This document shows, piece by piece, positions 1 through 8,002 of a DNA stretch of 64,000 nucleotides. This stretch comes from an uncultured Collinsella sp. (lineage in GTDB: Bacteria; Actinomycetota; Coriobacteriia; Coriobacteriales; Coriobacteriaceae). Below the pieces are notes generated by a model. That model was given only the letters and a program-made list of their open reading frames with translations, did not search any database and was not told where the DNA came from. Location of the stretch: the NCBI GenBank assembly GCA_902494195.1, contig CABUSH010000002.1:1-64000 (forward strand). The letters are read 5' to 3'. The stretch's first letter is position 1. Each line of letters starts with the position of its first letter. Position numbers and translations under genes: made by a program.

Positions 1-34
1 CGGAGCCCCGCCAGCCCAACCCCTCAAACGACAG

Positions 35-68
35 AAACCCCGGCAGCTCTTCGCAACTGCCGGGGTTT
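35..68. terminator. Hairpin, probable terminator of an upstream gene
   Basis: A perfect 12-bp inverted repeat (AAACCCCGGCAG at 35-46 against 57-68) encloses a 10-nt loop. It ends in TTT on both strands, so it could stop transcription from either side. No gene is visible before it in the window. Confidence 0.6.
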
Positions 69-240
69 CCGCGGAAAAGGGGGACATGATCCTCAAGCGA
101 ACGGCAAAGGGGCAAACCGTGTTCGCTCAACTGCTTTATGCCCCCTTGCTCGCGGACTCAATCAGTGCGCATGCGGCAACACAAAGCCGCTACACCTGTG
201 ACGGAGCTATGAAGTGGTATCTATTGCCGGAGCGGGCTAT

Positions 241-293
241 GCCAAGGAGTGTCCCAGATTGCCGGCAGATAAGGAACGTCCCCAGGTGCCGGC
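241..293. repeat. REP-like palindromic repeat (intact copy)
   Basis: The stretch carries GCCAAGGAGTGTCCC, then TGCCGGCA, then AAGGAACGTCCCC and GTGCCGGC. The same order of words recurs at 2812-2840 plus 4400-4428, where an insertion sequence splits it, and related GGACGTTCC/TGCCGG palindromes lie at 28550-28607 and 29670-29725. The rest of 69-405 shows no convincing gene. A 72-codon ORF at 86-304 overlaps this repeat and is not supported. Confidence 0.6.
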
Positions 294-405
294 CGCGGGC
301 GTGACTTTCGTCCCGTTTGATACTCCGCTGGCCTAGATGTTCGTCATGTGCGCCCGTAAACGTGGGACAATGGCGTTGCTGGTATCACAGACAAAGGATG
401 TGCCT

Positions 406-2352
406 ATGAACGCCCCCGTTGCCAAAACCTGTCGGCAGCGCCGCCTGTTTGCGCGATTCGCTTCCGTCTGCGCGCTCGTTGCGCTTGCGTTGTTGCTGCT
501 GCCTGCCGCCGCGCACGCCGACGGCTACTCCATGACCCAAACCTACATCAGTGCCACGGTCGAGGCCGATGGATCGCTGACCGTTGTCGAGGGACGCCAG
601 TTTGATTTCGACGACGACATCAACGGCGTGTTTTGGGAGATCAATACGGGCACCAACCAGCAGGGCGGCACGGCGGACGTTGACGTGCTGAGTGTCGAGG
701 AAGAGGACACCGCGTTTAACAAAGTCGATAGCGCGAACAAGGGCGATTCTGGCGTCTACACGGTCGAGCAGGCCGGTGACGGCGTAAGGATTAAGGTGTT
801 CAGCCCCCACGAGAGCGGCGACAGCGCGATCTATTACGTGAGCTACACCATGACCGGTGCGGTTATGAACTGGGCCGATACCGCCGAGCTCTACTGGAAG
901 TTCGTGGGCGACGGCTGGTCTGCGGATTCCGACGATGTCGAGATGGAAGTGCGCTTCGCAAATGCCGCTGCCGGGACGGCGGCCGTCAAAGGCGATAACT
1001 TCCGCGCATGGGGCCACGGTCCGCTGGCGGGCGACGTGTCGCTCGATGAGGACGAGCCCATGGTCACCTATACCATTCCCTGCGTGCATCAGGGCGAATT
1101 CGCCGAGGCACGCATCGCCTTCCCCAGCGACTGGGTGCCGCAGCTTGCCGCCTCGGGCGAAGAGCGCATGTCAACGATCCTGAGCGAAGAGAAGGAATGG
1201 GCCGACGAAGCTAACGCCCGCCGTGAGCACGCGCGTGCGGTTGCCGGCGCGATTGCCGTGATGTGTGTTGTTGTGGCGGTTGCCTATACCGGTGTAATCG
1301 TGATGCTCAAGCTGCGCAGGCCCAAGCCCAAGCCGCTCTTCCAGGACGAGTACTTCCGCGATGTGCCCTCCGCCGATCATCCCGCGGTGCTTGCAACTCT
1401 TATGAGCTGGAACGACGTGCCCGATCAGGCATATATCGCCACGCTGATGAAGCTGACCGACGACCGCGTGATCAAGCTGGAAGAAGCGACCGAGACCAAG
1501 AAGAAGGGTCTGCTCCGTCGCGAAAAAGAGGAGCAGACGTATCGCATCACAGTGACCGACGAGGCCTGGAAGGCTGCCAAGAAGGACGGCATCGACCGCG
1601 ACGTACTCAAGGTCTTCTTCGCTGGCGTTAAGCCCGATAAGGACGGAGTCCGTTCGCGCACGTTTAGCGAGCTGGAGGAATACGCTAGCGAGCGCACCAC
1701 ATCTGTTGGCGACAAGCTCGAGGACTATCAGAGCACGGTTAAGGGCAAGCTGGAGGCGCGCGAGCTTATCGCCTCGGACGGCACCGTCGCCCTGGTTGCC
1801 GGCTTGGTTCTCGGCATCATCATTGTCTTTGGCATTTTGGGCTCTCTGTTCTATACCGACTTTGCGGACGCCAACGTCGGTGCCGCTATGATCTCGATCC
1901 CCGTCACGATTGTGGGCTTTGTCCTGAGCTGCACCTTCCGCCGTTACACGTCGGAGGGCGCCGAGGTGGCGGCTCGCTGCAAGGCGCTCAAGCATTGGCT
2001 CGAGGATTTTACGCGCCTGAAGGAGGCCGTCCCCAGCGATCTGATCTTGTGGAACAAGCTGCTGGTGATGGGCGTTGCCCTGGGCGTTTCGAAAGAAGTG
2101 CTGCGACAGCTGGCCGAGGCCGTGCCTGCGGATCTGCGCAACAGCGACGATTTCTACGACAACTACCCCTGCTACTGGTGGTATTACTATCACTACGGCA
2201 ACGAGTCTCCGCTCGATTCGTTCAACGATGTGTATCACGAGACCATCCGCGAGCTGGCTTCGAGTTCCGATAGCTCGAGCGCCGGCAGCGGCGGCGGCTT
2301 TTCCGGTGGCGGCGGTGGCGGCGTCGGCGGAGGCGGCGGCGGAACGTTCTAG
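406..2352 (+). CDS. DUF2207 family membrane protein
   Basis: This 648-residue protein has the layout of the DUF2207 family. It has a signal peptide (about 1-38, ending AAAHADG), a large extracytoplasmic beta-rich domain to about 275, and one membrane helix near 280-302. A cytoplasmic part follows, then a pair of helices near 461-483 and 490-510. It ends in a Gly-rich tail of SGGG/GGGG runs typical of the family. The function of the family is not firmly known. The start at 406 is chosen because AAAGGA lies just upstream and the signal peptide then sits at the N-terminus. An in-frame ATG at 337 would add 23 residues without a clear RBS. The gene appears monocistronic. Confidence 0.85.
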   Translation: MNAPVAKTCRQRRLFARFASVCALVALALLLLPAAAHADGYSMTQTYISATVEADGSLTVVEGRQFDFDDDINGVFWEINTGTNQQGGTADVDVLSVEEEDTAFNKVDSANKGDSGVYTVEQAGDGVRIKVFSPHESGDSAIYYVSYTMTGAVMNWADTAELYWKFVGDGWSADSDDVEMEVRFANAAAGTAAVKGDNFRAWGHGPLAGDVSLDEDEPMVTYTIPCVHQGEFAEARIAFPSDWVPQLAASGEERMSTILSEEKEWADEANARREHARAVAGAIAVMCVVVAVAYTGVIVMLKLRRPKPKPLFQDEYFRDVPSADHPAVLATLMSWNDVPDQAYIATLMKLTDDRVIKLEEATETKKKGLLRREKEEQTYRITVTDEAWKAAKKDGIDRDVLKVFFAGVKPDKDGVRSRTFSELEEYASERTTSVGDKLEDYQSTVKGKLEARELIASDGTVALVAGLVLGIIIVFGILGSLFYTDFADANVGAAMISIPVTIVGFVLSCTFRRYTSEGAEVAARCKALKHWLEDFTRLKEAVPSDLILWNKLLVMGVALGVSKEVLRQLAEAVPADLRNSDDFYDNYPCYWWYYYHYGNESPLDSFNDVYHETIRELASSSDSSSAGSGGGFSGGGGGGVGGGGGGTF

Positions 2353-2465
2353 CGAGCGCTTGCTTTGGGGTGGATCTTTCTGGGCGGTTGCCAGGGAAGA
2401 TCCATCCCATTTTTGTGCATCGAAACGGGCCATGCTTTCCGCTGCGGACCTTCGCACAAGGGGCA

Positions 2466-2694
2466 GTGGGCAAAAAATGCCAAATATGAGTACTGTTGCC
2501 TAGATTGTCACATTTGTTGTACTAAAAAATGGACTCCTAACGATATTATTTCTCGTTAGGAGTCCATTTTATTGTACATTTGGGGAGATACGTTAGTTCA
2601 TCTGACGCGTCGAGACGCCTAAGAGACCCGAGAAAGCCGAATTGCGCTGCTGCTAAAAAGGTAACAGTACTCATATTTGATGTTTTTTGACCAC
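2466..2694. repeat. Palindrome-ended 230-bp intergenic repeat, copy A
   Basis: The ends are inverted copies of one another. The left end reads GCAAAAAATGCCAAATATGA then GTACTGTTGCC. The right end, read on the minus strand, gives GTGGTCAAAAAACATCAAAT then ATGAGTACTGTTACC. Copies B (20875-21104) and C (35392-35610) have the same ends and nearly the same length, but their interiors have diverged. Inside copy A lies a perfect 18-bp hairpin at 2526-2543/2553-2570. There is no ORF of note. It looks like a miniature inverted-repeat element or a mobile structured RNA. Confidence 0.7.
2526..2570. terminator. 18-bp perfect hairpin inside repeat copy A
   Basis: Arms 2526-2543 (AAAATGGACTCCTAACGA) and 2553-2570 are perfectly complementary around a 9-nt loop, with A and T runs at the outer edges. 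It could work as a bidirectional terminator for the DUF2207 gene. Copies B and C do not share this hairpin. Confidence 0.5.
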
Positions 2695-2811
2695 AGCTAT
2701 TTGCAGGCCCCCTATAGGGCGATGCCAACGAGGGCTTCGGCGGCCGTTTTGCTCAAGACTGTCCCCAGCGACTAGTCATTTAAGAACGTCCCCAATGACT
2801 AGGTGTGGTTG

Positions 2812-2840
2812 CTGCCAAGGAGTGTCCCGGGGTGCCGGCA
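2812..2840. repeat. Left half of a REP-like repeat interrupted by the IS
   Basis: The bases GCTGCCAAGGAGTGTCCC and TGCCGGCA match the intact copy at 241-293 up to the insertion point. The right half resumes at 4400 on the far side of the insertion sequence. Another palindromic word, AATGACTAGTCATT-like, occurs just upstream at about 2770-2803 and recurs at 21111-21121. Confidence 0.55.
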
Positions 2841-2968
2841 TAGACGATATGAGCAGGACATAAAAACATTGAGAGCCCCTGCTGCATGAAAGACCGCGGA
2901 TTAGGCCGACAATGGTGAGTGTCTAATCCAACCGCGGCGGCCACGCCGCATTCATGGAAGGGGCTCCC

Positions 2969-4081
2969 ATGCTCGATACTACCACCTTCGTCGGCCTCGA
3001 CGTCCACGCCCGCTCGATAAAGGCCGTCTCCCTCGACGTCATGACCGGGGAGGTACGTGCCGCGACCTTCGGCTACGACGCCGGCGCCGTCGCGGAGTGG
3101 GTCCGTTCCGTGGACCCAAAGGCCAGGTGCGTGTACGAGTCCGGGGTCACGGGCTTCGACCTGCAGAAGAGGCTCTCCGGCCTGGGGGTCGACTGCGTGG
3201 TCGGCGCCGTCTCGAAGATGATCAAGCCCAGCGCGGACAGGCGCAGGAAGAACGACCGCAACGACGCCGAGTTCCTCGCCCGCATGCTGTCGGTCGGCAA
3301 CGTGGTCGAGGTGTGGGTCCCCGACGACGAGTGCGAGGCCGCCCGCGACCTGACCAGGGCGCTCGAGGACGCGAGGGACGACCTCTCGCGCTCGAAGCAG
3401 CGGCTCTCCAAGTTCCTGCTCAGGCACGGGCTCGCCTTCGACGAGAGGACGCCCACCGGCCGCGGGAAGGGCAACTGGACCCGGGCGCACTGGTCCTGGA
3501 TCGAGTCGATAAGGTTCGCGGAGGGGGCCGACAACGACGTGCTCGCCTACTACGTCGACGCGGTCAGGCGGGCGGCGGAGGAGAAGGCGAGGCTCGAGGG
3601 GCTCGTCGAGGCCGAGGCCCGCAAGCCCAGGTGGAGGAGGAGGGTCGACTCCCTGCGCTGCCTCAAGGGCGTCGACACCGCGTCCGCCGCCGACCTCGTG
3701 TTCGAGGCCGGCGAGTTCTCGAGGTTCGGGAACGCCCGGTCGTTCGCCGCATGGGTCGGCCTGACGCCCTCCGAGCACTCCAGCGGGGAGAGCGACCGCA
3801 GGGGCGCGATCACCAAGGCAGGCAACAAGCACCTGAGGAAGGCGCTGGTCGAGGCCGCGTGGCACTACCTGACGTGCTCGGGGCGGCCGAAGGACGTCGC
3901 CAAGGGCCAGGCCCCGGACCGGGTCGCCCGCAGGCATGCCGCCAAGGGCGTGCGGAGGCTGGTCGAGAGGCGGGAGGCGCTGCTCGCGCGCGGGGTCCAC
4001 GGCAACAAGGCGAACGTGGCCACGGCGCGCGAGCTCGCCTGCTGGGTGTGGGCGGTCGGCCTCATGGCCGAGGAGGCGTAG
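2969..4081 (+). CDS. IS110 family transposase (DEDD/Transposase_20)
   Basis: This 370-residue protein has an N-terminal RuvC-like DEDD domain and a C-terminal Transposase_20 domain. In the first, GLDVHARS holds the first Asp near residue 10, YESGVTG the Glu, and KNDRNDAEFLAR the later acidic residues. In the second, CLKGVDTASA and SEHSSGESDRRG occur, the latter including the family's conserved serine, followed by KAGNKHLRKAL. Known members use a structured guide RNA from a non-coding end to pick target and donor DNA. The start at 2969 has GAAGGGG seven bases upstream; an ATG at 2954 is in frame but lacks an RBS. It appears intact. Confidence 0.92.
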   Translation: MLDTTTFVGLDVHARSIKAVSLDVMTGEVRAATFGYDAGAVAEWVRSVDPKARCVYESGVTGFDLQKRLSGLGVDCVVGAVSKMIKPSADRRRKNDRNDAEFLARMLSVGNVVEVWVPDDECEAARDLTRALEDARDDLSRSKQRLSKFLLRHGLAFDERTPTGRGKGNWTRAHWSWIESIRFAEGADNDVLAYYVDAVRRAAEEKARLEGLVEAEARKPRWRRRVDSLRCLKGVDTASAADLVFEAGEFSRFGNARSFAAWVGLTPSEHSSGESDRRGAITKAGNKHLRKALVEAAWHYLTCSGRPKDVAKGQAPDRVARRHAAKGVRRLVERREALLARGVHGNKANVATARELACWVWAVGLMAEEA

Positions 4082-4384
4082 GGGGCCGGTCCCCCGCACA
4101 TAAGCCGATCACCCCGGAAGCGGTTTGATCCGAAGCCGTTGAGGCGAACCTCAGGTCCCTTTTCTGCGAGCGCCCAGGGCGCCACACGCGTGCACAGACT
4201 GTCGGTTCGACGAAGAAGCCTCAGCCGTAGCAACGGATTGCCCAGCGAGAGATCGCCGCGGGCGGATATTAAACTGCAAAGACGAGCGTCGGGAAGACAC
4301 GCCGAGGTCGCCGCGGACGGGCTGATATAGGGAGAGGGCCTGACCCCATATCGTTGGGGCCAGGCCCGATTTTGCCTCTTGACA
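4082..4384 (+). ncRNA. Candidate bridge/seek RNA region of the IS
   Basis: There is no supported gene in the roughly 300 bases between the transposase stop and the right inverted repeat. In the IS1111 subgroup the guide RNA is encoded on this side. The stretch can fold locally, most clearly as a hairpin at 4336-4367 (GGGCCTG with CAGGCCC, plus an inner CCCC/GGGG). The exact RNA ends cannot be read from the sequence. The assignment rests on IS architecture, not on a recognised RNA motif. Confidence 0.4.
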
Positions 4385-4399
4385 ATGTCCTGCTCATAT

Positions 4400-4428
4400 T
4401 AAAAGGAACGTCCCTAACTGCCGGGTTT
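4400..4428. repeat. Right half of the REP-like repeat interrupted by the IS
   Basis: AAAAGGAACGTCCC followed by TAACTGCCGG continues the palindrome that begins at 2812-2840. Joining the halves gives a sequence like the intact repeat at 241-293. The GNAT gene on the minus strand ends at the last bases of this stretch. Confidence 0.55.
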
Positions 4429-5068
4429 AGGCTGTTAGGTCGAGTTCGTAGAGGAAGCTTTCGCGCGGCATGTCGTGACGGCGCTCTTCGCGGTTGGCGC
4501 GGTGCGTGGCGGTGCGCTTAAAGCCGTGCAGCTCGTAGAACTTCCACGAGCAGTTGGAGTCGGTGTACAGGTGCGCCCTCGTCGCTCCAAGCGAGGACAG
4601 GTGCGAGATCGCGGCATCGAGCAGAACCGTGCCAACGCCCAGGCCATGGACATCGCGATCCACGGCAAGCAGCGTGACCTCGTTGTCGTGCGGCAACGGG
4701 CTGCTCTCGAGCAGGCGGTTGTTGGTTCGGATGGTTGCGCGCACAAACGAGAGATACTCGGCGCAGGCATCAGGCTCCAGCTCACGCATCTGCGATAGCA
4801 GCGCGCGTTCGGTATCCATCCAATGCTCGTTGATAGTGACGCCGGAGTTCTGTCCTGCGCGTGCAAGTGCAATGCCGCGCGCCTCGCCGTCAATCACCGC
4901 AACCTGTGAAAACGTCGACGACGAAAGGCAATAGGCGAGGTCGCACGCGGCCTCGAGGCGGTTGTACTCATCGTTATCCGAATTGTTATGCCAGAGCTGC
5001 TGTAGAATCAGCGCGATGGCGTCGAAGTCTTCGGTATCAAACGGTCGGTAGAGAACCCGCGAGACCAT
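4427..5068 (-). CDS. GNAT family N-acetyltransferase
   Basis: A 213-residue protein with the GNAT fold signature. The acetyl-CoA loop is seen as VDRDVHGLGVGTVLLDAAI near residues 135-155, followed by a C-terminal strand and the YELHGFKRT motif near 185. The substrate cannot be told from the sequence. The start has AAGAGG seven bases upstream. It is transcribed alone, away from purH. The 277 bases between it and purH (5069-5345) hold both promoters but no motif I recognise; I looked for a ZTP-type riboswitch and did not see one. Confidence 0.85.
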   Translation of the reverse strand: MVSRVLYRPFDTEDFDAIALILQQLWHNNSDNDEYNRLEAACDLAYCLSSSTFSQVAVIDGEARGIALARAGQNSGVTINEHWMDTERALLSQMRELEPDACAEYLSFVRATIRTNNRLLESSPLPHDNEVTLLAVDRDVHGLGVGTVLLDAAISHLSSLGATRAHLYTDSNCSWKFYELHGFKRTATHRANREERRHDMPRESFLYELDLTA

Positions 5069-5345
5069 GGTGCCTCTTTCTTTTGCGGATGCATATCGAG
5101 CACAGTTCTACCACGCCATTGGCATCTAATTATGGTGCCCCTGTGTTCCATGAACTCACCGTGCCCGGTGCCGTGCCCATCCCCTCTGCTCGCAAACTTT
5201 TTCTGCACATGCGCCCGTTGCGGGGTGCATCGATGCGCTCGATGCGCTACATTGAATCAGTATTTTCAATGCCGCTGCGCGAGCGCTGCAGATCGACGTA
5301 TCACCGACTCACAGAGCACGGCGGCGTACCAGACAGGAGGACTGC

Positions 5346-6953
5346 ATGGGATCTGATGTGAAGATCGCACGCGCGTTGATCTCGGTTACCGATAAGACGG
5401 GCGTCGTCGATTTCGCACGGACGCTGGTCGATGACTTTGGCGTCGAGATCATCTCTACGGGCGGCACGGCTCGTGCCATCGAGGACGCGGGCGTTCCCGT
5501 AACCCCCATCGAGGAGTTCACGGGCTATCCCGAGATGATGGACGGCCGCGTTAAGACCCTGCACCCCAAGGTTCACGGCGCGCTGCTGGCCCGCCGCGAT
5601 TCCGAGCAGCACATGCAGGAGGCCGCTCAGCACGGCATTAAGCTGATCGACCTGGTCGTCGTCAACCTGTACGAGTTCGAGAAGACCGTCGCCAACCCCG
5701 AGGTCACCTTCGCGGACGCCATCGAGCACATCGATATCGGCGGTCCCTCCATGTTGCGCTCTGCCGCCAAGAACGCCACGAGCGTTACCGTCATTTCCGA
5801 CCCGGCCGACTATGATGCCGTCCTGGCCGAGATGCACGAGACCGGTGGCTGCACCACGCTTTCCACCCGTCGTCGCCTGCAGGTGAAGGTCTACCAGACC
5901 ACCGCCGCCTACGACACGGCTATCTCCCGTTGGCTTGCCGCCCAGGCAAGCGACGTGGCGGACACCTCTGCCAAGCTCGAGATCTCGCTGGAGAAGGTCG
6001 ACGACCTGCGCTATGGCGAGAACCCGCAGCAGAAGGCCACGGTCTATCGCTTTGCCGAGGGTTGCGAGAACACCGCGAGCTCGCAGTTCCCGCTCGTGGG
6101 CTCCGAGCAGATCCAGGGCAAGCCGCTCAGCTACAACAACTATCTGGATGCCGACGCCGCTTGGAACCTGGTCCGCGAGTTCGACGAGCCGGCCTGCGTG
6201 ATTCTCAAGCACCAGAACCCCTGCGGCTCCGCCGTTGCCGAGGACATTACGTCTGCTTACGACCGCGCCTTCGCCTGCGATCCCAAGAGCGCCTTTGGCG
6301 GCATCATCGCCTGCAACCGCGAGGTTCCTTATGAGCTGGTCGAGCACTTTGCCGATCAGAACAAGCAGTTCGTCGAGGTTATCATCGCCCCGAGCTACAC
6401 TGCCGAGGCGCTCGAGCGCATGGTCAAGCGCCCCAACCTGCGCGTGCTGGCCACCGGCGGCGTGGACCACGGCGCCCAGGTGGAGCTGCGCTCCATCGAC
6501 GGCGGCATGCTGGTGCAGGAAGTCGACCACGTGACCGAGGATCCCGCGACCTTTACGTTCCCCACCGACCGCAAGCCCACCGACGCCGAGATGGCCGAGC
6601 TCGAGTTTGCCTGGAAGGTCTGCAAGGGCGTCAAGTCTAACGCCATCCTGGTCTCCAAGGGCAAGGCCGGCATTGGCATGGGCCCCGGTCAGCCCAACCG
6701 CGTTGACTCCGCACTGCTGGCCTGCGAGCGTGCCGAGGACTTCTGCGAGCGTGAGGGCGTGGAGAAGGGCGGCTTTGCCTGCGCAAGCGACGCATTCTTC
6801 CCGTTCCGCGACAACGTCGACGTGCTTGCCGCGCACGGCGTGACCTGCATCATCCAGCCCGGCGGCTCCAAGCGCGATGACGAGAGCATTCAGGCCTGCA
6901 ACGAGCACAATATTGCTATGGTCTTTACCGGCGCCCGCCACTTTAGGCACTAA
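5346..6953 (+). CDS. purH: Bifunctional AICAR formyltransferase/IMP cyclohydrolase PurH
   Basis: A 535-residue protein of normal length that carries out the last two steps of de novo IMP synthesis. The N-terminal MGS-like cyclohydrolase domain (about 1-150) opens with ALISVTDKTGVVDFAR and includes STGGTARAI and MDGRVKTLHPKVHGALL. The transformylase domain follows and carries LKHQNPCGSA, with KSAFGGIIACN further on. The C-terminus FTGARHFRH is typical. A good RBS (CAGGAGG) lies eight bases before the ATG. It stands alone, with a terminator immediately after. Confidence 0.97.
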   Translation: MGSDVKIARALISVTDKTGVVDFARTLVDDFGVEIISTGGTARAIEDAGVPVTPIEEFTGYPEMMDGRVKTLHPKVHGALLARRDSEQHMQEAAQHGIKLIDLVVVNLYEFEKTVANPEVTFADAIEHIDIGGPSMLRSAAKNATSVTVISDPADYDAVLAEMHETGGCTTLSTRRRLQVKVYQTTAAYDTAISRWLAAQASDVADTSAKLEISLEKVDDLRYGENPQQKATVYRFAEGCENTASSQFPLVGSEQIQGKPLSYNNYLDADAAWNLVREFDEPACVILKHQNPCGSAVAEDITSAYDRAFACDPKSAFGGIIACNREVPYELVEHFADQNKQFVEVIIAPSYTAEALERMVKRPNLRVLATGGVDHGAQVELRSIDGGMLVQEVDHVTEDPATFTFPTDRKPTDAEMAELEFAWKVCKGVKSNAILVSKGKAGIGMGPGQPNRVDSALLACERAEDFCEREGVEKGGFACASDAFFPFRDNVDVLAAHGVTCIIQPGGSKRDDESIQACNEHNIAMVFTGARHFRH

Positions 6954-6982
6954 GTTTCGCCCCGGAACAAAATAATCTCTGC

Positions 6983-7018
6983 AAAAGACGGCTGCTCCGT
7001 TTGGAGGGCCGTCTTTTT
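6983..7018 (+). terminator. Rho-independent terminator after purH
   Basis: AAAAGACGGC at 6983-6992 pairs with GCCGTCTTTTT at 7008-7018, ending in a T run. Confidence 0.8.
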
Positions 7019-7058
7019 GGTATAAGAGGACGGAATGACTAACACGAAAGGTACAACC

Positions 7059-7766
7059 ATGCCCCAGATTGATGATGCCGAGCTGTTTGGCAATGCCGAG
7101 GATCAGCGTGCGTACGAGGACTTTTGCGCCAATCAGGAGGCGGTCGAGAAGTTCACGCTCGACAAGCCCGCGCTTATCTGCCGCTGGCGCATGTCCAACA
7201 AAAAGGTGCCCATGCTCAACCGCCACATTCGTGCGCTGTCCGAGCGCCTGGTGCAGGGCGAGCCGCTTACCCATAACATGCTCAGCTGGGCCAAACAGCA
7301 CGTTGAGTGGTCGCTTGCCGAGGGCGATTACACCGCACGCGACGGCGTGCTCATGCTGGTGATCGACGTTAACGGCAACGCTGCCATGACGGTGGGGGAG
7401 TACGAGCCGCTCGCCGATACGTCGGCCAAGGCGCTGCGTGCCCGCTCCGCCGAGGCCCGCTCCGAGGCCGACGAAACCGGCGTGGCGCCCGAGCTGCTCG
7501 CCGCTGTCAACAACGGCGAGCTCGCCTTTGTGGCGCCGGCGGACGAGTTTCTGTGCGGTACGGCGACGCTCATCGAGCAGCTGGCCCAGACCAAGGGCAT
7601 CCCGGTCACGCGCGTAGACATTCCCGCGCAGCTTAAGGGCGCGCTGTTCCTGGTGAGCGACGAGCACGGCGTGGTTCCCGCCGACGATACCGATGCCGCC
7701 GAGGCGGACGCTGCTATGGTCACCTTCTTCGCCGACGGCTACGAAAAGCTCCGCGCCCGTCGCTAA
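7059..7766 (+). CDS. Conserved hypothetical protein
   Basis: A 235-residue soluble, acidic protein with no signal peptide or membrane segment. The N-terminal half is helical and contains a WRMSNKKVPMLNRHIRAL stretch. The C-terminal half (about 150-235) alternates short strands and helices, for example FLCGTATLIEQLAQTKGIPV and GALFLVSDEHGVVPADD, which faintly recalls the end of class IV aminotransferases. That resemblance is too weak for a call. The start at 7059 has GAAAGG upstream; an ATG at 7035 does not. It is followed by a terminator and seems monocistronic. Confidence 0.7.
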   Translation: MPQIDDAELFGNAEDQRAYEDFCANQEAVEKFTLDKPALICRWRMSNKKVPMLNRHIRALSERLVQGEPLTHNMLSWAKQHVEWSLAEGDYTARDGVLMLVIDVNGNAAMTVGEYEPLADTSAKALRARSAEARSEADETGVAPELLAAVNNGELAFVAPADEFLCGTATLIEQLAQTKGIPVTRVDIPAQLKGALFLVSDEHGVVPADDTDAAEADAAMVTFFADGYEKLRARR

Positions 7767-7852
7767 ATGATTTTTCTGGGACGGGGATTAAAGAATCATT
7801 CCATCTCTGCATACATGCGTACGCTCGAGTAGAGGCTCGAGGTCGAAGTGAT

Positions 7853-7889
7853 GGGGCCGATCGGTTTAGGACCGGTCGGCCCCTATTTT
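7853..7889 (+). terminator. Rho-independent terminator
   Basis: GGGGCCGATCGG at 7853-7864 pairs with CCGGTCGGCCCC at 7872-7883, followed by TATTTTC. It closes the transcript of the hypothetical gene. Confidence 0.75.
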
Positions 7890-7924
7890 CTCTTAAGGCT
7901 ATCGAACACTTTTGTCATATTAGG

Positions 7925-7960
7925 TGCCCACGGGGTCGTATCGTTGCGACGCCGTGGGCA
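7925..7960 (+). promoter_or_regulatory. Dyad upstream of the two-component operon
   Basis: TGCCCACGG at 7925-7933 pairs with CCGTGGGCA at 7952-7960. With inner pairs the stem reaches about 14 bp with one mismatch. It sits 43 bases before the response-regulator start. It could be an operator or a leader hairpin. Confidence 0.4.
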
Positions 7961-8002
7961 TAATGGTGTGGAAGGTGCAAGTTACGCGAAATGGGAGGAC
8001 AC

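Larger units (their letters stand above)
2847..4399 (+). mobile_element. IS110 family (IS1111-type) insertion sequence
   Basis: A single DEDD transposase gene is bounded by a 15-bp perfect inverted repeat, ATATGAGCAGGACAT at 2847-2861 and its complement at 4385-4399. Subterminal inverted repeats plus a long non-coding 3' side (about 300 bp) are marks of the IS1111 subgroup of IS110. The 5' non-coding side (2862-2968) has a stem-loop at 2894-2937. No target duplication is evident, as expected for this family. Both flanks are halves of a REP-like palindrome, so the insertion looks site-specific. The true ends probably lie a few bases outside the repeats. Confidence 0.85.

Noticed and set aside
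86..304. 72-codon ORF near the left edge
   Set aside because: It has no RBS, unusual composition, and overlaps a REP-like repeat.
2780..4099. Long antisense ORF across the insertion sequence
   Set aside because: It is a shadow of the GC-rich transposase gene; its Pro/Gly/Arg-rich translation resembles no protein family. The same applies to the forward shadow ORF at 3097-4128.
4139..4330. 63-codon ORF in the IS 3' region
   Set aside because: No RBS and no similarity; the stretch is better explained as the non-coding guide-RNA side of the IS.
5069..5345. ZTP (pfl) riboswitch before purH
   Set aside because: I looked for the conserved purine-rich and CCGCCTGGGC-type parts and did not find them.
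5301..7667. 788-codon antisense ORF over purH
   Set aside because: Long open antisense frames are common in high-GC coding DNA; the translation is low-complexity and purH is certain.
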